From: Bretschneidera sinensis
Taxonomy: Eukaryota; Streptophyta; Magnoliopsida; Brassicales; Akaniaceae
Assembly: GCA_023935145.1 (NCBI GenBank)
Contig: CM043700.1
Span: forward strand, 135,318,828-135,382,827
Direction of reading: 5' to 3'
DNA: 64,000 nt
The position numbers and the translations under genes were made by a program. The first letter of the stretch is position 1. Every line of letters begins with the position of its first letter. Under the pieces are notes generated by a model. It saw nothing but the letters and a program-made list of their open reading frames with translations. It did not search any database and was not told the origin of the DNA. Positions 46,603-58,700 of the stretch are shown here, piece after piece.

Positions 46603-49092
46603 AAATAACTATGGTTTTTGACAGGAACTATTTTGGTTCTGTAATGTGTATCTGCTGGTGCCGGGAAATATTTTTTTGACGCAATTCTTTTGGTCTGAAC
46701 TAATGTTTTTGTAGGTTGTAAAATGTTAGACTTTGCTGACTTTTGGATAGATAACTCAAGCCATGACATGATTCAGGAGGCTGTACATTTCTATTTGGCA
46801 GTTCCAGGTACACGACATGTTTGGTTCCCTCCTTTCGAGTAGGGATGAGGGAACCATTAGATTAGTTTGGTGAAAATGATCCTGTTAATGGTGAGGATTT
46901 GCTACTGCCCAGTTTGTACTATTTAGGTACATAGTTTTAAAGGGGGTTATCAGAAGTTCATGTTTCTCAGTTTGTAAAATGAAGAAAACTGTTGACTGAA
47001 CAACCTGTTGTTTGTTTGAAATGAAACTTAAGGATATCTTTCTTTTCTTATGCTTGCTGCATTTATTTTTCAGATGACTGGATACTGCTTTGCCAAAGAA
47101 TGCCCTTTGTCATGATTTACTTCACCGCCAAAGAATGCTCTTTGTCATGATTTACTTTACTGTATTTGTCGATCAAGTGATTCCAGTTTCTGAAACCACT
47201 GTTATTGAAGCTTAGGTTTCACGGATAGAATGTAATTAGCCCAAGGAATTTAGTAAATTGATGATAATTTGGACTGCGCATGACCAAAAAAAAAAAAAAA
47301 TTTGGTGGTAAAATCTATATTTTTTATGGCCAAACTTAAATTTTAGTGGCAAAATTGTTTATTTTTGTTTTTACTATAAAAATATAAATTTATCATTAAA
47401 AAATATTTTTATCATAAAATTTATAAATAAAGTAAATTATTATTATTTTTAAACCAAAAGCATCATAGAGGTATAGACTAAAGAGATCAAACCTTGGGTT
47501 TGCATCAAAATGTAGGTTTGATATAGTCCGGGCATTCGGGTCTCTATTTTTTGTTCAAGCTCGACCTTAAAAGCTTAAGTTAAGCATAAGTTCATCTATC
47601 ATGCTTGAATTTTTCATTTTCCCCTGATTAGAGTTGATCCAAAAAATAATTATTATGTAAAAAGAATAAGAAAAAATAAATATTTTTTGTTCTATAAATT
47701 TTTTAAAACGGTGATATAAATATTATTCATAAAAAAAAATGACGATGCAAAAAATACAAGATCACCCACAACAGTCAAATAAATATATTAAATTAATAAT
47801 ATATAATATATATAAAACAAAATATATGCAGACTAGGTCGGACCGATCCAATTTATTTTTGTTAATTTTTAAGCCAAACTTTTTTTTAAAATCGAGTCTA
47901 ACTTTTTATCAAAGTCCGATTCATTAGTCAATTTTTCTTATTGCTCGTAAAAAATATGAGCCAAACAGAACCGGGGGGGTCACCTCAACCATAGACTCCA
48001 TCTTTACTATACAGATTTGGTTCCATTAGGTCTTTACTCTTTACCTGAATTTGATAGTTCAAAAAGAGATTGCCTTAAATTTGATGCTGCATATATTCCT
48101 TGCCAGAATTAGCTATCACAGGGACCATCATTTCCAAAAGGATGCGGCTTACCCTACCATACCCGCCTGACTAAACATAGCCTTATTCAGTTTGAAATAA
48201 ATTTCTAGTTTTCTACAGTGTTGAGATATCATCACATACTGTATATAGCAGTACGTTATAATACAATAAAATTACTTTAATTGATTTGAAATTCTACTGC
48301 CAACCATACAGGAATCCTTCTTTCCTGATCTTGGAGTATATCCCTTTAGAAAAGGATAATACCTAAAAACCATTTTAAAAGAGTAATACAAAGTATTATA
48401 CACAAAAGATTATGATTCGATAATCTCTTTGTTTATATTCATCGACAAATTCACTATTTTATTAATATTTAATTACAATTTAAAAAAAATTAAAATTGTT
48501 AAACGTTCACTATTTCACAATCTCAAAACTTCAATATATCCAAAACTCTTAACCCAACGTACTCTAGTTGTCAAAGATTTAAAGTTTCCAATTCATGTCA
48601 CCCATTTTGATTACTCTGATAAACAATTAATGAAAATCGTCATTTTCCTCGTCGTAATGTCAAATAATACTTTTTTAAATGTTAAAATGATAATTTATCA
48701 ATTTAATTTTTATAAATATCACCCAATTATTAATCGATTGATCAAGTGTTACAGTTTGGAAGTTTCTCTAATATTACATTTCACTACCCCAAATTCATAA
48801 TTTATAAATTTTTGCTTACTTGTATCTTGCTTTTCTTGTCTTTCCATGTGAGGAGATGCCATAATAATGGTAACATCACCATCCAGAAATAAGAGAGTGA
48901 AGAAAATTACAAAAATGTAATGATAATTTGCGGTTAGTCCACTAATATATTTTTCCGTGGGCCTTAATTTGAGGATGTACGTTTGGTTTCAACGGTTGGA
49001 ATATCATTATTGTTTAAGTCAGGACTCCCATTTAATTAAACCTACTGTATTCAGTTTGCATCATCTTAGTCCTTTAAACCAAGCTTAAATTA
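46603..49092. other. PHD-gene 3' UTR, AT-rich spacer, upstream region of the AAE gene
   Basis: No gene recognised. An A-run lies at 47285-47299. Positions 48421-48600 are a diverged copy of the repeat at 53950-54100. No convincing TATA box was found before the AAE start. Confidence 0.45.
48421..48600. repeat. Diverged dispersed repeat, copy 1 (copia-LTR-like)
   Basis: Blocks ATTCATCGACAA, CTATTTTATTAATATTTAA, AAAATTGTTAAAC and CCAAAACTCTTAACCCAAC occur in the same order as at 53950-54100. The wording (a cattcacc...attacaa...cacactct series) resembles antisense ends of plant copia LTRs. This is a low-confidence class call. Confidence 0.4.
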
Positions 49093-50739
49093 ATGGAGCT
49101 ACTAATCCCAAACCCTGCAAACTCATCTTCTCTCACACCATTAGGCTTCTTAGAGAGAGCTGCCACCGTGTACGGTGACTGCCCTTCTATTGTCTACAAT
49201 AACGTCACCTACACGTGGACACAGACCCACCGTCGATGCCTTCAAGTAGCGTCTACGCTGTCATCCATCGGCATCAAGAGAGGCCACGTGGTCTCCGTAG
49301 TGTCCCCCAACGTTCCTTCCATGTACGAGCTCCAGTTCGCAGTCCCCATGTCAGGTGCCATCCTCAACAACATTAACCCTCGCCTTGATGCCCACACGAT
49401 GTCTGTGCTCTTGCGCCACAGCGAATCCAAGCTTGTTTTCGTTGATCATCAATCTTTCTCTCTTGTCCTTGAAGCGATATCGATGCTCCCTCGCAACAGT
49501 AGTAAACCCCCGCAGCTCGTGCTCATCGACGACGATGGTACGTCAACGGCCCCACCGTCATCACACGTTGATTATCTCGACACTTACGAAGGGATATTAG
49601 AGGAAGGTGATCCTAAGTTCAAGTGGGTACGACCAAAGAGCGAATGGGACCCAATGGTATTGAATTACACATCAGGTACAACATCCTCTCCTAAGGGGGT
49701 GGTCCACAGTCACAGGGGGATCTTCATCGTCAGTGTTAGTTCTCTAATCGATTGGTCCGTACCCAATCAACCCGTATACTTGTGGACCCTACCGATGTTC
49801 CACGCAAATGGATGGAGCTACACGTGGGGCATGGCAGCAGTTGGTGGGACCAACATCTGCTTGAGGAGAGTCGACGGGCCAACGATATACGGCTTGATAA
49901 AGGAACACGGTGTGACCCACATGTGCGGTGCACCTGTGGTGCTCAACATGCTATCGAACAATCACGGCATGACTCAACCCCTCCAAAACCCTGTCAAGAT
50001 CCTGACAGCCGGAGCTCCACCACCCGCTACGATTCTCTCCCGTACTGAGTCACTTGGTTTCGTAGTGAGTCACGGGTACGGGTTAACAGAAACAGCTGGA
50101 CTCGTTGTGTCGTGCGCGTGGAGACCACAATGGAACGAGCTATCGTCAGTGGAGAGAGCGAGACTAAAGGCAAGACAAGGAGTGAGGACAATAGCGTTCA
50201 GCGAAGTGGACGTGCTGGATCCAAAGACAGGAGAGCGCGTGAAACGAGACGGATTATCAGTTGGCGAGATTGTTTTACGAGGTGGGTGCGTGATGTTAGG
50301 GTACCTTAAAGATCCAGAAGGGACTGCCAGGTGTTTGCGAGAGAATGGATGGCTGTACACGGGAGACGTGGGTGTGATTTACCCTGATGGTTACTTAGAA
50401 GTGAAGGATCGATCGAAAGACATAATTATAAGTGGTGGAGAGAACATAAGCAGTGTAGAGGTGGAATCAGTTTTGTACTCTAACCCAGCGGTTCATGAGG
50501 TTGCCGTTGTGGCTCGACCGGATAAATTCTGGGGCGAGACGCTGTGTGCATTTTTGAGCTTGAAAAGTGGGTTGAAGAAGAAACCTACGGAGAAGGAGAT
50601 AAGAAAGTTTTGTAAGGATAGGTTGCCGAGGTACATGGTGCCGAGGACTGTTGTGTTTCAACAAGAATTACCAAAGACTTCGACTGGAAAGATTCAGAAG
50701 TTTGTGCTAAGGGAAATCGCTAAGTCCTTGGGTTCATGA
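49093..50739 (+). CDS. Acyl-activating enzyme (AMP-dependent acyl-CoA synthetase, AAE1/AAE5 clade)
   Basis: A 548-residue intronless enzyme of the plant AMP-binding family, expected to join a short- or medium-chain carboxylate to CoA through an acyl-adenylate. Motifs in order: P-loop YTSGTTSSPKG at 192-202; YGLTETAG at 329-336; TGD at 423-425; the hinge KDRSKD at 438-443 with GGENIS at 448-453; and the catalytic lysine in STGKIQK at 533. Length matches Arabidopsis AAE family members of about 550 residues. Several relatives are peroxisomal and end in SRL or SKL, but this one ends SLGS, so that signal is missing and cytosolic location is more likely. The substrate cannot be told from sequence; relatives include butanoate, isobutyrate and hexanoate CoA ligases. 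A poly(A) signal AATAAA lies at 50768-50773, 29 bp after the stop. Confidence 0.92.
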   Translation: MELLIPNPANSSSLTPLGFLERAATVYGDCPSIVYNNVTYTWTQTHRRCLQVASTLSSIGIKRGHVVSVVSPNVPSMYELQFAVPMSGAILNNINPRLDAHTMSVLLRHSESKLVFVDHQSFSLVLEAISMLPRNSSKPPQLVLIDDDGTSTAPPSSHVDYLDTYEGILEEGDPKFKWVRPKSEWDPMVLNYTSGTTSSPKGVVHSHRGIFIVSVSSLIDWSVPNQPVYLWTLPMFHANGWSYTWGMAAVGGTNICLRRVDGPTIYGLIKEHGVTHMCGAPVVLNMLSNNHGMTQPLQNPVKILTAGAPPPATILSRTESLGFVVSHGYGLTETAGLVVSCAWRPQWNELSSVERARLKARQGVRTIAFSEVDVLDPKTGERVKRDGLSVGEIVLRGGCVMLGYLKDPEGTARCLRENGWLYTGDVGVIYPDGYLEVKDRSKDIIISGGENISSVEVESVLYSNPAVHEVAVVARPDKFWGETLCAFLSLKSGLKKKPTEKEIRKFCKDRLPRYMVPRTVVFQQELPKTSTGKIQKFVLREIAKSLGS

Positions 50740-53516
50740 GTTGCTTTTGATAATCTGTTGCTTTTCGAATAAATTAATTATTATACATTTTTGTGTTAAT
50801 TGAAACATGAAAACCCAATATTTATGATTGATCTTCATTTTTTTTTCCTTTCCCTTCCTTTCCTTTCCTATCTTTTTAGTTTGATTTGATTTTACTTGAT
50901 TTATTTAACTTCTATCGAGGAACTTGGCGAGATCAAATATTTGGACACATTAAAACAAAGTGCAAATCTTATACAGTAAAAAAAAAATTAAAATAAAATT
51001 TGAAATATATATAAATTTTTTATTATAAAAATTTTAAAATTTAAAATGTTCTAATCATACAAAAAAACAATATATTACTTTACAATTTTTAAAACAGATT
51101 CCATAAAACACCAATAATAACATTAATCTTAAAAATAAAATAAAAAACTAGCTAAATGAATACATATATCCAACCAAAAAGGGGCGGCGTCCATACAGTG
51201 TTTGGGAGGAAGAGTTGATATAGAAATCTGTGCAAATAAAAGAATTTACTACTAGCAAAAAGATCACTTAACGCCATCAGGACTAAATTAAAGCCATCAA
51301 TGAAGAAATTCCGAATGCAGTATGTTCGACGTGTCATGGTTTACGTACACGAGAAGAAATATATTATTTTACAAATTAAAGAAATGTCATTAACGTGTGA
51401 CCAAAATCAAAGGAGTAGAATCATCCAAAATTATGCTATTAGTATGGCTTCCAATCTGCTCATATCTTCAACACCTTACAACAACTAGAGAATGGCTTCT
51501 AATAGTCAATATTTTTGTGAGTCAGTATCTACTTTATCGGAATTATTTTTAGAATAATTTATTAGACACATATTTAAAATATAAAAAATAAATTAATCGT
51601 TTTTAAAATATAAAGAAAACATTAAAACACAAATAAATTATCAAGATATTTGATGGTAATATATATATATATATATATAAATTAAGAGCAATTGTCTATT
51701 AACACTAGGTGTAAGAATAACATATCTTACACCAATGTACAATTTTTTGTATAATCTATATTTTACGAAACCAAACATTAATCTTCTATTTGTGTGAATC
51801 ATGCATACAAAAGTTTTATATCGATAAGATATTTTTAAGTATTTTATCTATATTGTTAAAATTGAACAAAGTTAAAAGGTTCAATTTAATTAGTTATATA
51901 GACAAATATTTATGCATATATGATTGATGTGAATTTTTTTTAAATGTGATCTACGTTAATATGTAATTAAATCAAACGGTCAGTGATGAAAAAACAAATT
52001 ATTCAAAAAAATTATAAAGAGGCATCGTAATTATTCTTACGCATAATGTCAATCGATCCTTATTCATATATAAAATGCTCTTTGATTAATAGGTGTAATC
52101 TAGAGTCGGTGCCCTGATAGATCCGATGTACCTAAAATTTGATAAATTAATATATGGTGTCATTTTTCATTGGATATTGTGAAAGAGTAATATTAAGTAT
52201 TTACTTCAAAGAAAATTTTATTTTTTATTAAAAATAATTATGACACGTATTTTTTTATATATATAAATAGTAAGTCTTAAGCCCTTGCAGAATGTTCAAA
52301 AGCCCAAATAAAGCCCATACACGAGGGATTTGGAAGTAAAAAAAAGCCCAAAGTCTGGGGTACTGTACTTCAAATAAATGGGCTTGACCGGCCTGGAAGT
52401 CAAATCGTATTTCAATTGTTGCAGTAATGGGCCGAGTAACAGTTCAAGCCCAACTAGTTCGAAATACATTTAGCTCATTAACACATATTTGGGCAGAATT
52501 GGGCTGATTTCTTATAACAAGTCTAGTAAAGTTAATTTATTAGGCAGGAATGTAAGAAAGATGCCTGCACATTAATGTAAGAGTGCTTTCTAGAATTTAT
52601 AAAATGGTTTCTGTAGATTTTATGGTGTTTTTTAAAAAAAAAGGATAATTTGTTTTATCTCGACCTTATGCGATAAAATACTTATATTTGGTGGTAAATT
52701 TTTACTTCTAATAGTAAAAAAGAAAAAAAATTACCCCATTTTTTTTCCTTTTTAAGAGATGCGGATGTTTAGAAAATCCAAAAATTAGAAGGGTGACTAT
52801 AAAAAACACAAAAAAAAAAAAAAAATTCAAGAAATGTGTTATGGAAAGGAGAAAAATTAAAAAAAAAAGAAGAAGAAATGAGAAAAATTCAAAAACCAAT
52901 AAATAACAACTGCTGGTTATATATTATTAGACATACACTATTCTTTGAAAAAACTAATAAATAAATCAAGATCTCACCAAAAAACATATGAAGGATACTA
53001 ATTGAAGGATGTTAATTGAAAGATATTTGTGTTTTCTCATTTTTTTATTACATTCCTTAACAGCGAGATGGGTTTGTTGTTTTTTTTCTTCCTAAAACTT
53101 GAAATTAAGTTGTAAGTTCTGCAAATAAAAGAGATGTAATTGTATTTTATCTTAGTCTAAATGTTTATTGTTATTAGGTGTTCCCAAGATTTAACAAATT
53201 GGTTTCAAATATTAAAGGAGATGGGCTAGCTCTATTGGGCAAGAAATTCTTTCTTAATCATAATATGTAATATCAAATTTTATTTACCTCGTATATTTAT
53301 TAACGTGACATATTATGATTGATCCAAACGACTTAAACCCTATTTATATAAGAGTTTCTCCTATATAATAGATTAATTTTACAAAATATCAAAATTATCA
53401 CTTTGATATATAATTTAACCTATATTTAATCTTAGGTTTAAAACTTATATTTCTTATACTCGTTTAAAATGTAATTAAAATGATTAATCCAAGCGGTTAT
53501 TAACTTTTATTTGCAG
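50740..53516. other. AT-rich intergenic region
   Basis: Holds the AAE 3' UTR, a TA microsatellite near 51659-51680, several poly(A) tracts and no supported gene. A less AT-rich block at 52280-52500 with repeated GGGCTTG and AAGCCCA words was not identified. Confidence 0.45.
51659..51680. repeat. (AT)n microsatellite
   Basis: About ten AT units. Confidence 0.9.
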
Positions 53517-55396
53517 GGACTACTTGGATAAGATTGTACTAGCAGGGGGAATTCCTTTGGAGGGAGCCTATGCAATGACTATATTTGAATACTTGGCAAC
53601 AGATCAAGGTTCAACCGAGGGAAATTTATTTGTTGGTTGGTAATTTTGGGGATTTCCGTTGTCAACGTTATTATAAGTATGAGATTTAAAAAATAACATT
53701 ATCAATAAAGTTCCTCAAAATTACTAATGATGTTTTCAGTTGATTTAAAATATAAATCCTAGACCTGAGTCAGTCAAGTATTTCTCTTAATCGAGTGTTT
53801 AACTATGCAATGCCAGGTCACAGTACACTAATTATATATTTTGATTTTTCCTCTAAAATTTACCTACTCAAAATTTAGGTAAAAAACACAAACATTACAA
53901 TTAAATAGGTAAAACAAACAAAGAGTAAGAATACCGATAATTAATGTGATTCAGCAACCTTTTTGCCTACATTCACCAACAACTCTATTATTTTATTAAT
54001 TTTCAACTACAACTTTAAGAAGAGCAAAGTTGTCAAACTCTCACCTCAATACACCCAAAGCTCTCATCCTAACTCTAATAGTAAACCCCTTTAATTTACA
54101 ATGTATATGAAACTATGAGTGTGTCTCAAATCTTCTTTAGAGCCCTTTTATATAGTGGATATTTTCTTAATACTATTAGGAAAAGAACGACATCATACTA
54201 GATTACTACTATTTGTATAATCAATAATCTAATAAGAAATTACTACTATTCCTACTAGAACAAATAACTATAAAATGAACCCATGGAATTACAAAAAGTA
54301 TCATAATCGAGCTACAATCTTAGGAAGATCTTTAGTATTAAAAGTCTTAGCACTTTTGATAATAAACCCATCGTGTTAAAAATGCTATCAAAGTTAACTC
54401 AGATCTACTGTCATATGATGTACATTATTTGAGATTTCAAATGGATCAAAACCGTTGATGTGAGGGTCTAAATAGGAGAGTTTGTAATAATCCACATTTT
54501 ACTTCAATAGTGTAATAGGAAAGATTCTGATTTATTTCTAAATCTAATTATCCAAAAAAAAAAAATTAAGCTAGCACATTAGGTGATGGCCTGTGTTACA
54601 GAATGCCTTTCTGAAATATTCTAATAATAAAAGCTTTCTCTAGTCTCAACTACTTTAAAAAAAACAACCTAAGATGAACATAAAGTTAGTGAATACATGT
54701 AAGGTGGCCTTTTTTTTTTCAAGAACAGATCTGTTTTTACGATATTTGTTAAAATCAAAAAAAAATTTTGGTATATATATATATTGTTGATCACATGAAC
54801 ATTAACTATTGTGAAACAAATAACAAGTTAAAATTTTCTTTTGTTGTGGAGCATATTGGAAGAGATATGTTTGCAAGTGTTCCAAAAGGAGACCTATTTT
54901 CCTAAAGGTTAGCCTTTCCATTTCTAAGATAAATTTCATACATAATTAGTTCTCTTGCTTAATTTCCCTAAGTACTCTAATCTGGTTCACTTTTCTTTCA
55001 TTTTATATGCATGTAATATTTTTATTTTTTATGGTAACTAATTTATAGTTGTATTCTAGTTAAATATTCTTCACAAGGTTTCTTTGGTAGCCGTGATATT
55101 GATGTGTACATTATAAAACATGCAGTGGATACTTCATGATTGAAGGAGAAATGAAGATTGCTTGAAACTTCTAAACAATTGTTGGGAAGCGCTCCCGAAA
55201 AATGGAAAGGCTATTATAATGGAAGGGATCTTACTCGGATCCTGAGAATGTTGTTTATTCTCGCATTGCCTTTGAGTTTGATATCCAAATGTTAGCTCAA
55301 ACCCCTGGTGGAAAGGAGCGGACCCTGAATGAGTTTGAGGCCTTGGCAATCAAATCCGATTTCATGGCATGTGAGGTCGTATATGGCGCAAATTAG
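53517..55396 (+). pseudogene. Caffeic-acid-type O-methyltransferase pseudogene (COMT-like)
   Basis: Three pieces of a plant small-molecule O-methyltransferase lie in order. Piece 1, 53517-53643, follows a TTTGCAG acceptor and reads YLDKIVLAGGIPLEGAYAMT then FEYLATDQ. Piece 2, about 54847-54893, reads VEHIGRDMFASVPKGD. Piece 3, about 55122-55396, reads QWILHD, then DCLKLLNNCWEALPKNGKA, then AQTPGGKERTLNEFEALA, and stops at TAG. The tryptophan after LHD has become TGA, and a one-base frameshift follows LLGS near 55243. The SAM-binding glycine motif and the N-terminal dimerisation domain are not found. Piece 3 would have supplied the catalytic His (HD) region of an active enzyme. This is a dead relic; about 1.2 kb of repeat-like DNA separates pieces 1 and 2. 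Confidence 0.82.
53925..54340. repeat. Diverged dispersed repeat, copy 2 (copia-LTR-like), inside the COMT pseudogene
   Basis: GATTCAGCAACCTTTTTGCC, then CTATTATTTTATTAATTTTC and ACAACTTTAAGAAGAGCAAA, with a TCTTTAGAGCCCTTTTATATAGTGG segment, resemble antisense copia LTR ends. The core 53950-54100 aligns with 48421-48600. Confidence 0.45.
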
Positions 55397-55784
55397 GATT
55401 TGGTAGCTCAAATTAGAATAATGTTGTTGTCTTATGACTTGATTTCTTGTGGGGCTTTTGCCTGATGGACAGTCCTGATTTCGTGTGCTTTCTAAGCATC
55501 TGGATTACTGTTTGATTCTTGTATGTGAAGTGATACTTCTATGTATGAAGTTTGGCAAGTTTTTCAACTTTCTATTTCACGAAGATATATAACCACAACT
55601 CTCTCCCGTCAGCATACCAAAGATACATGATCGATCCAACGTTCTTTTCCTCAAGCTACCCAAAAAAGGGGAAAAAAAAAACAGAATTATACATGAACAA
55701 GATACTATTCTTCCAATTTGCCTTTCATGTGGTGTTCAGCAACTCCGACTTGTCACTGACCACGTAACGATTTTTATCAGCGCT

Positions 55785-58700
55785 TCAGCCTGAGGAATGA
55801 AGCTGCTTTCTCCTCTTTACAAGCTGCAATGCAGTTTGTCTGTCATCTTTAGCCCCGTCAGAACCAGGCTGCATATGAAAGCTTCACTTAATAAATCTGA
55901 CCAAGAGACATTGTTATGATGAAACAGACTCCTCATGAAGATCATTACGGGTACAATAGCATAAAGCAACTTTAAGGGTGTGTTTAGTAGAAGAGAAAAG
56001 TGAAAGAAAAAAAAAGTAAGAGAAGAAAAGTGTGAAATGAAATTTTCTCTTGTTTAGTAGGATAAAAAAGTGATATGGGATTATCAATTCATCAATTAAT
56101 CTCCATCTAATCTCTCACATTAATATCCATTAGCATAACAAAAGATATAATGGTAAAAATAATACTTACATTTTCTTTCCTCTCACTTTTTCACTCTACT
56201 AAACAAGGAAAAGAGAAAAAAAAATTCTTTCTTCTTAGTTTTCCATCATCTCTACTAAACACATGAAAGAAAACATTATCTTCTTAGTTTCTTTCCTCTC
56301 ACTTTTCTCTTCTACTAAACATACCCTAAGTGCCTTTTAACCACCCAAAAAAAAATGCAGCAAACAGGGTTTAAGACATTAAACAGGAACATAAGTAGCT
56401 ATAAGTTCCAAAAATGGTTCACTTGGCAAAGCTTGCCATGAATACTAAACAATATAGAAAGTCTATTTTGATTCAGATTCTTTAAATTTATGAAATTTTT
56501 TAGCTGATGGTTTCAAGTATGACCTTTTTTCAACAGACAATATGCTTATAAGTATAGCTCTTAAATTGTTCAAATCATTTTGTTACAATGATTTACCCAG
56601 GAGATTTTCTAGTTGCCATCTAATGTCAGCCAGGTCCTTACCTCGGACACAGAATGATCCAGAAAAGCAAGGTCAGAGCTTTAAAAATGAAGTGGATGCT
56701 TAATTGTCATGGAAAGTTTGGAGTTGGCTTGTATTCTCCCTTTAGAAGGGAGCTCTAAGTTCTCTTGGAAACCCATTTGGAACTCTTGTGCTTCCTGTTA
56801 GAGTTGGTGCATACTTCATGGGATCATATCTGTAAAACCCCGGACGATCACGGGATTCCGCTCTCCAGTGAGCAGGTGGGGGTCTCGCTCTCCGGTGAGC
56901 GAGCGGGGTCCCACTCCCTGGTGAGCGAGCAGTGGTTAGGGGGAAACGCCCCCGAAACTTTTAGGCTCTATACATGAGTTGGGTCTGGTTTTTTGCTTGG
57001 CGGTTTGGGCTTGGGCCCATGAATAGCTATAGTTCTGCAGCAAGACGGAAATCCTAATTAGACCCTAATTAGGATGTCTTAAGTTGCTTATAAATACTCT
57101 TTATGTATTGAGCATACATTGTAACGAGAGATTTATGAGGTTGATAATAAAAAAACTTCTAGCCGGACGTAGCCCTATTCTGGGATAAACCTGGGTAAAT
57201 CTTGTTTTCTTTTCTTTCTGTTTATAATTCGTGTGATTGACAGGTCTCGAATCGTTCACTTTCTCTAAAACGACCTTTTTTTGTTTGGGAAGCTTATTTT
57301 GACCATTGATAACCTCCAAAAGAAAGGAAAAGTGCTAGTGAATCGGTATTACCTTTGTAAAGAGTTGGGTGAGTTTGTGCAACATTTATTGTTAACTTGT
57401 TGGACAAGACAACTTTGGAATATGACTCTTCGGGTTTTGGAGCTTTGGTGGGTGAGTAACGGTTCCGTTTTAGAGGAGGTTTGGCGTGGAATAGCATTCT
57501 AGTTTCTAAAGAAAAGAAGAAAATTATTACCTTGATTCCTCTATCCATATGATGGTTAGTTTGGATGGAAAGGAATAAGACTACTTTTGATGGGATGGAG
57601 AGGTTGATTGATTCTCTTAAAGATTGGTGGCTTAATACCTTCGTTTTTTGGCTAGTAAAAAATTTTTTTGTAAATGAGATTCACCTTTTAGATTTTATAG
57701 ATACAAATCTATATGATAGCTTAACTTGTACACGGGCGGCACCTGGTGGTCTTTTTTATATCTATAAAATACTTTTATTTATCAAAAAAAAAAAAGAATT
57801 AGTAACATAAAAGGAAAAGCACTGAGATTATATTCCTTAATACTTACCTTGATAGCTAATGCTCTGTCAAAACTTTCAATAGCAGTATCAGGCTCCCCAA
57901 AGTTTAACTGTGCTCTACCAAGGGTGACCCATGCCTGTAAGATCAACTTTTCTAAGAAACAAAAACATAAACTTGAAATGAACTAAATAGTAATAGAAAA
58001 AGGTAATTTCTTTTAAGACTTAACAGAATGTTAAATGGTCATTTAATCCAGAAATAGCTGCAGTACTCCTGTACAAGTTGTAGCAGCAACCGCGAGTCAT
58101 TTCTGGATCTCTACTTCTACAACAATTATTAACCTTATGAAGAAGCAAAGAATGAACATTTATTTTTACAGTGAAAATTTGAAAAATACATGCATATTAT
58201 AACCTAGAGAGAAAGAGGTGACAATTTAGAATATGAATACACTTCATGGTTGAAGAATGACATCTTCATTCTTAACTAAGTTACTGAAGTACAAAACATT
58301 AACACTAAATGCAGCACGCCCATGACTGTATGGGAAAGAATTCTTATTATTGATGATTTTAAAAACGTGCAGGCAAATTCAGCAGCTTCTTTTACCCGTA
58401 AATTTAGTAAAAGTATACACCCATTTGCAAGATTCAATTATATATTCAGAATTTTGGAAATCATCATACAACAGGAGTTCTCTAAAGTCTAAACAGGTGC
58501 CTTACAGTCAAAACTAGTTGTAACACTAAACTCTGCAGTCGAGTATACACAACAATCCTGAACCCAATACAAAAATACTGAAATTTTTTAAGTTTTGATC
58601 ATCTAAAATGAAGTTCAAAAATTATTTTCCTTTCAGACACTGACAGTTAATAAAATGATCATAAGCATGTTTACTCCAAGAGGCAAGAATAAGCAACTTT

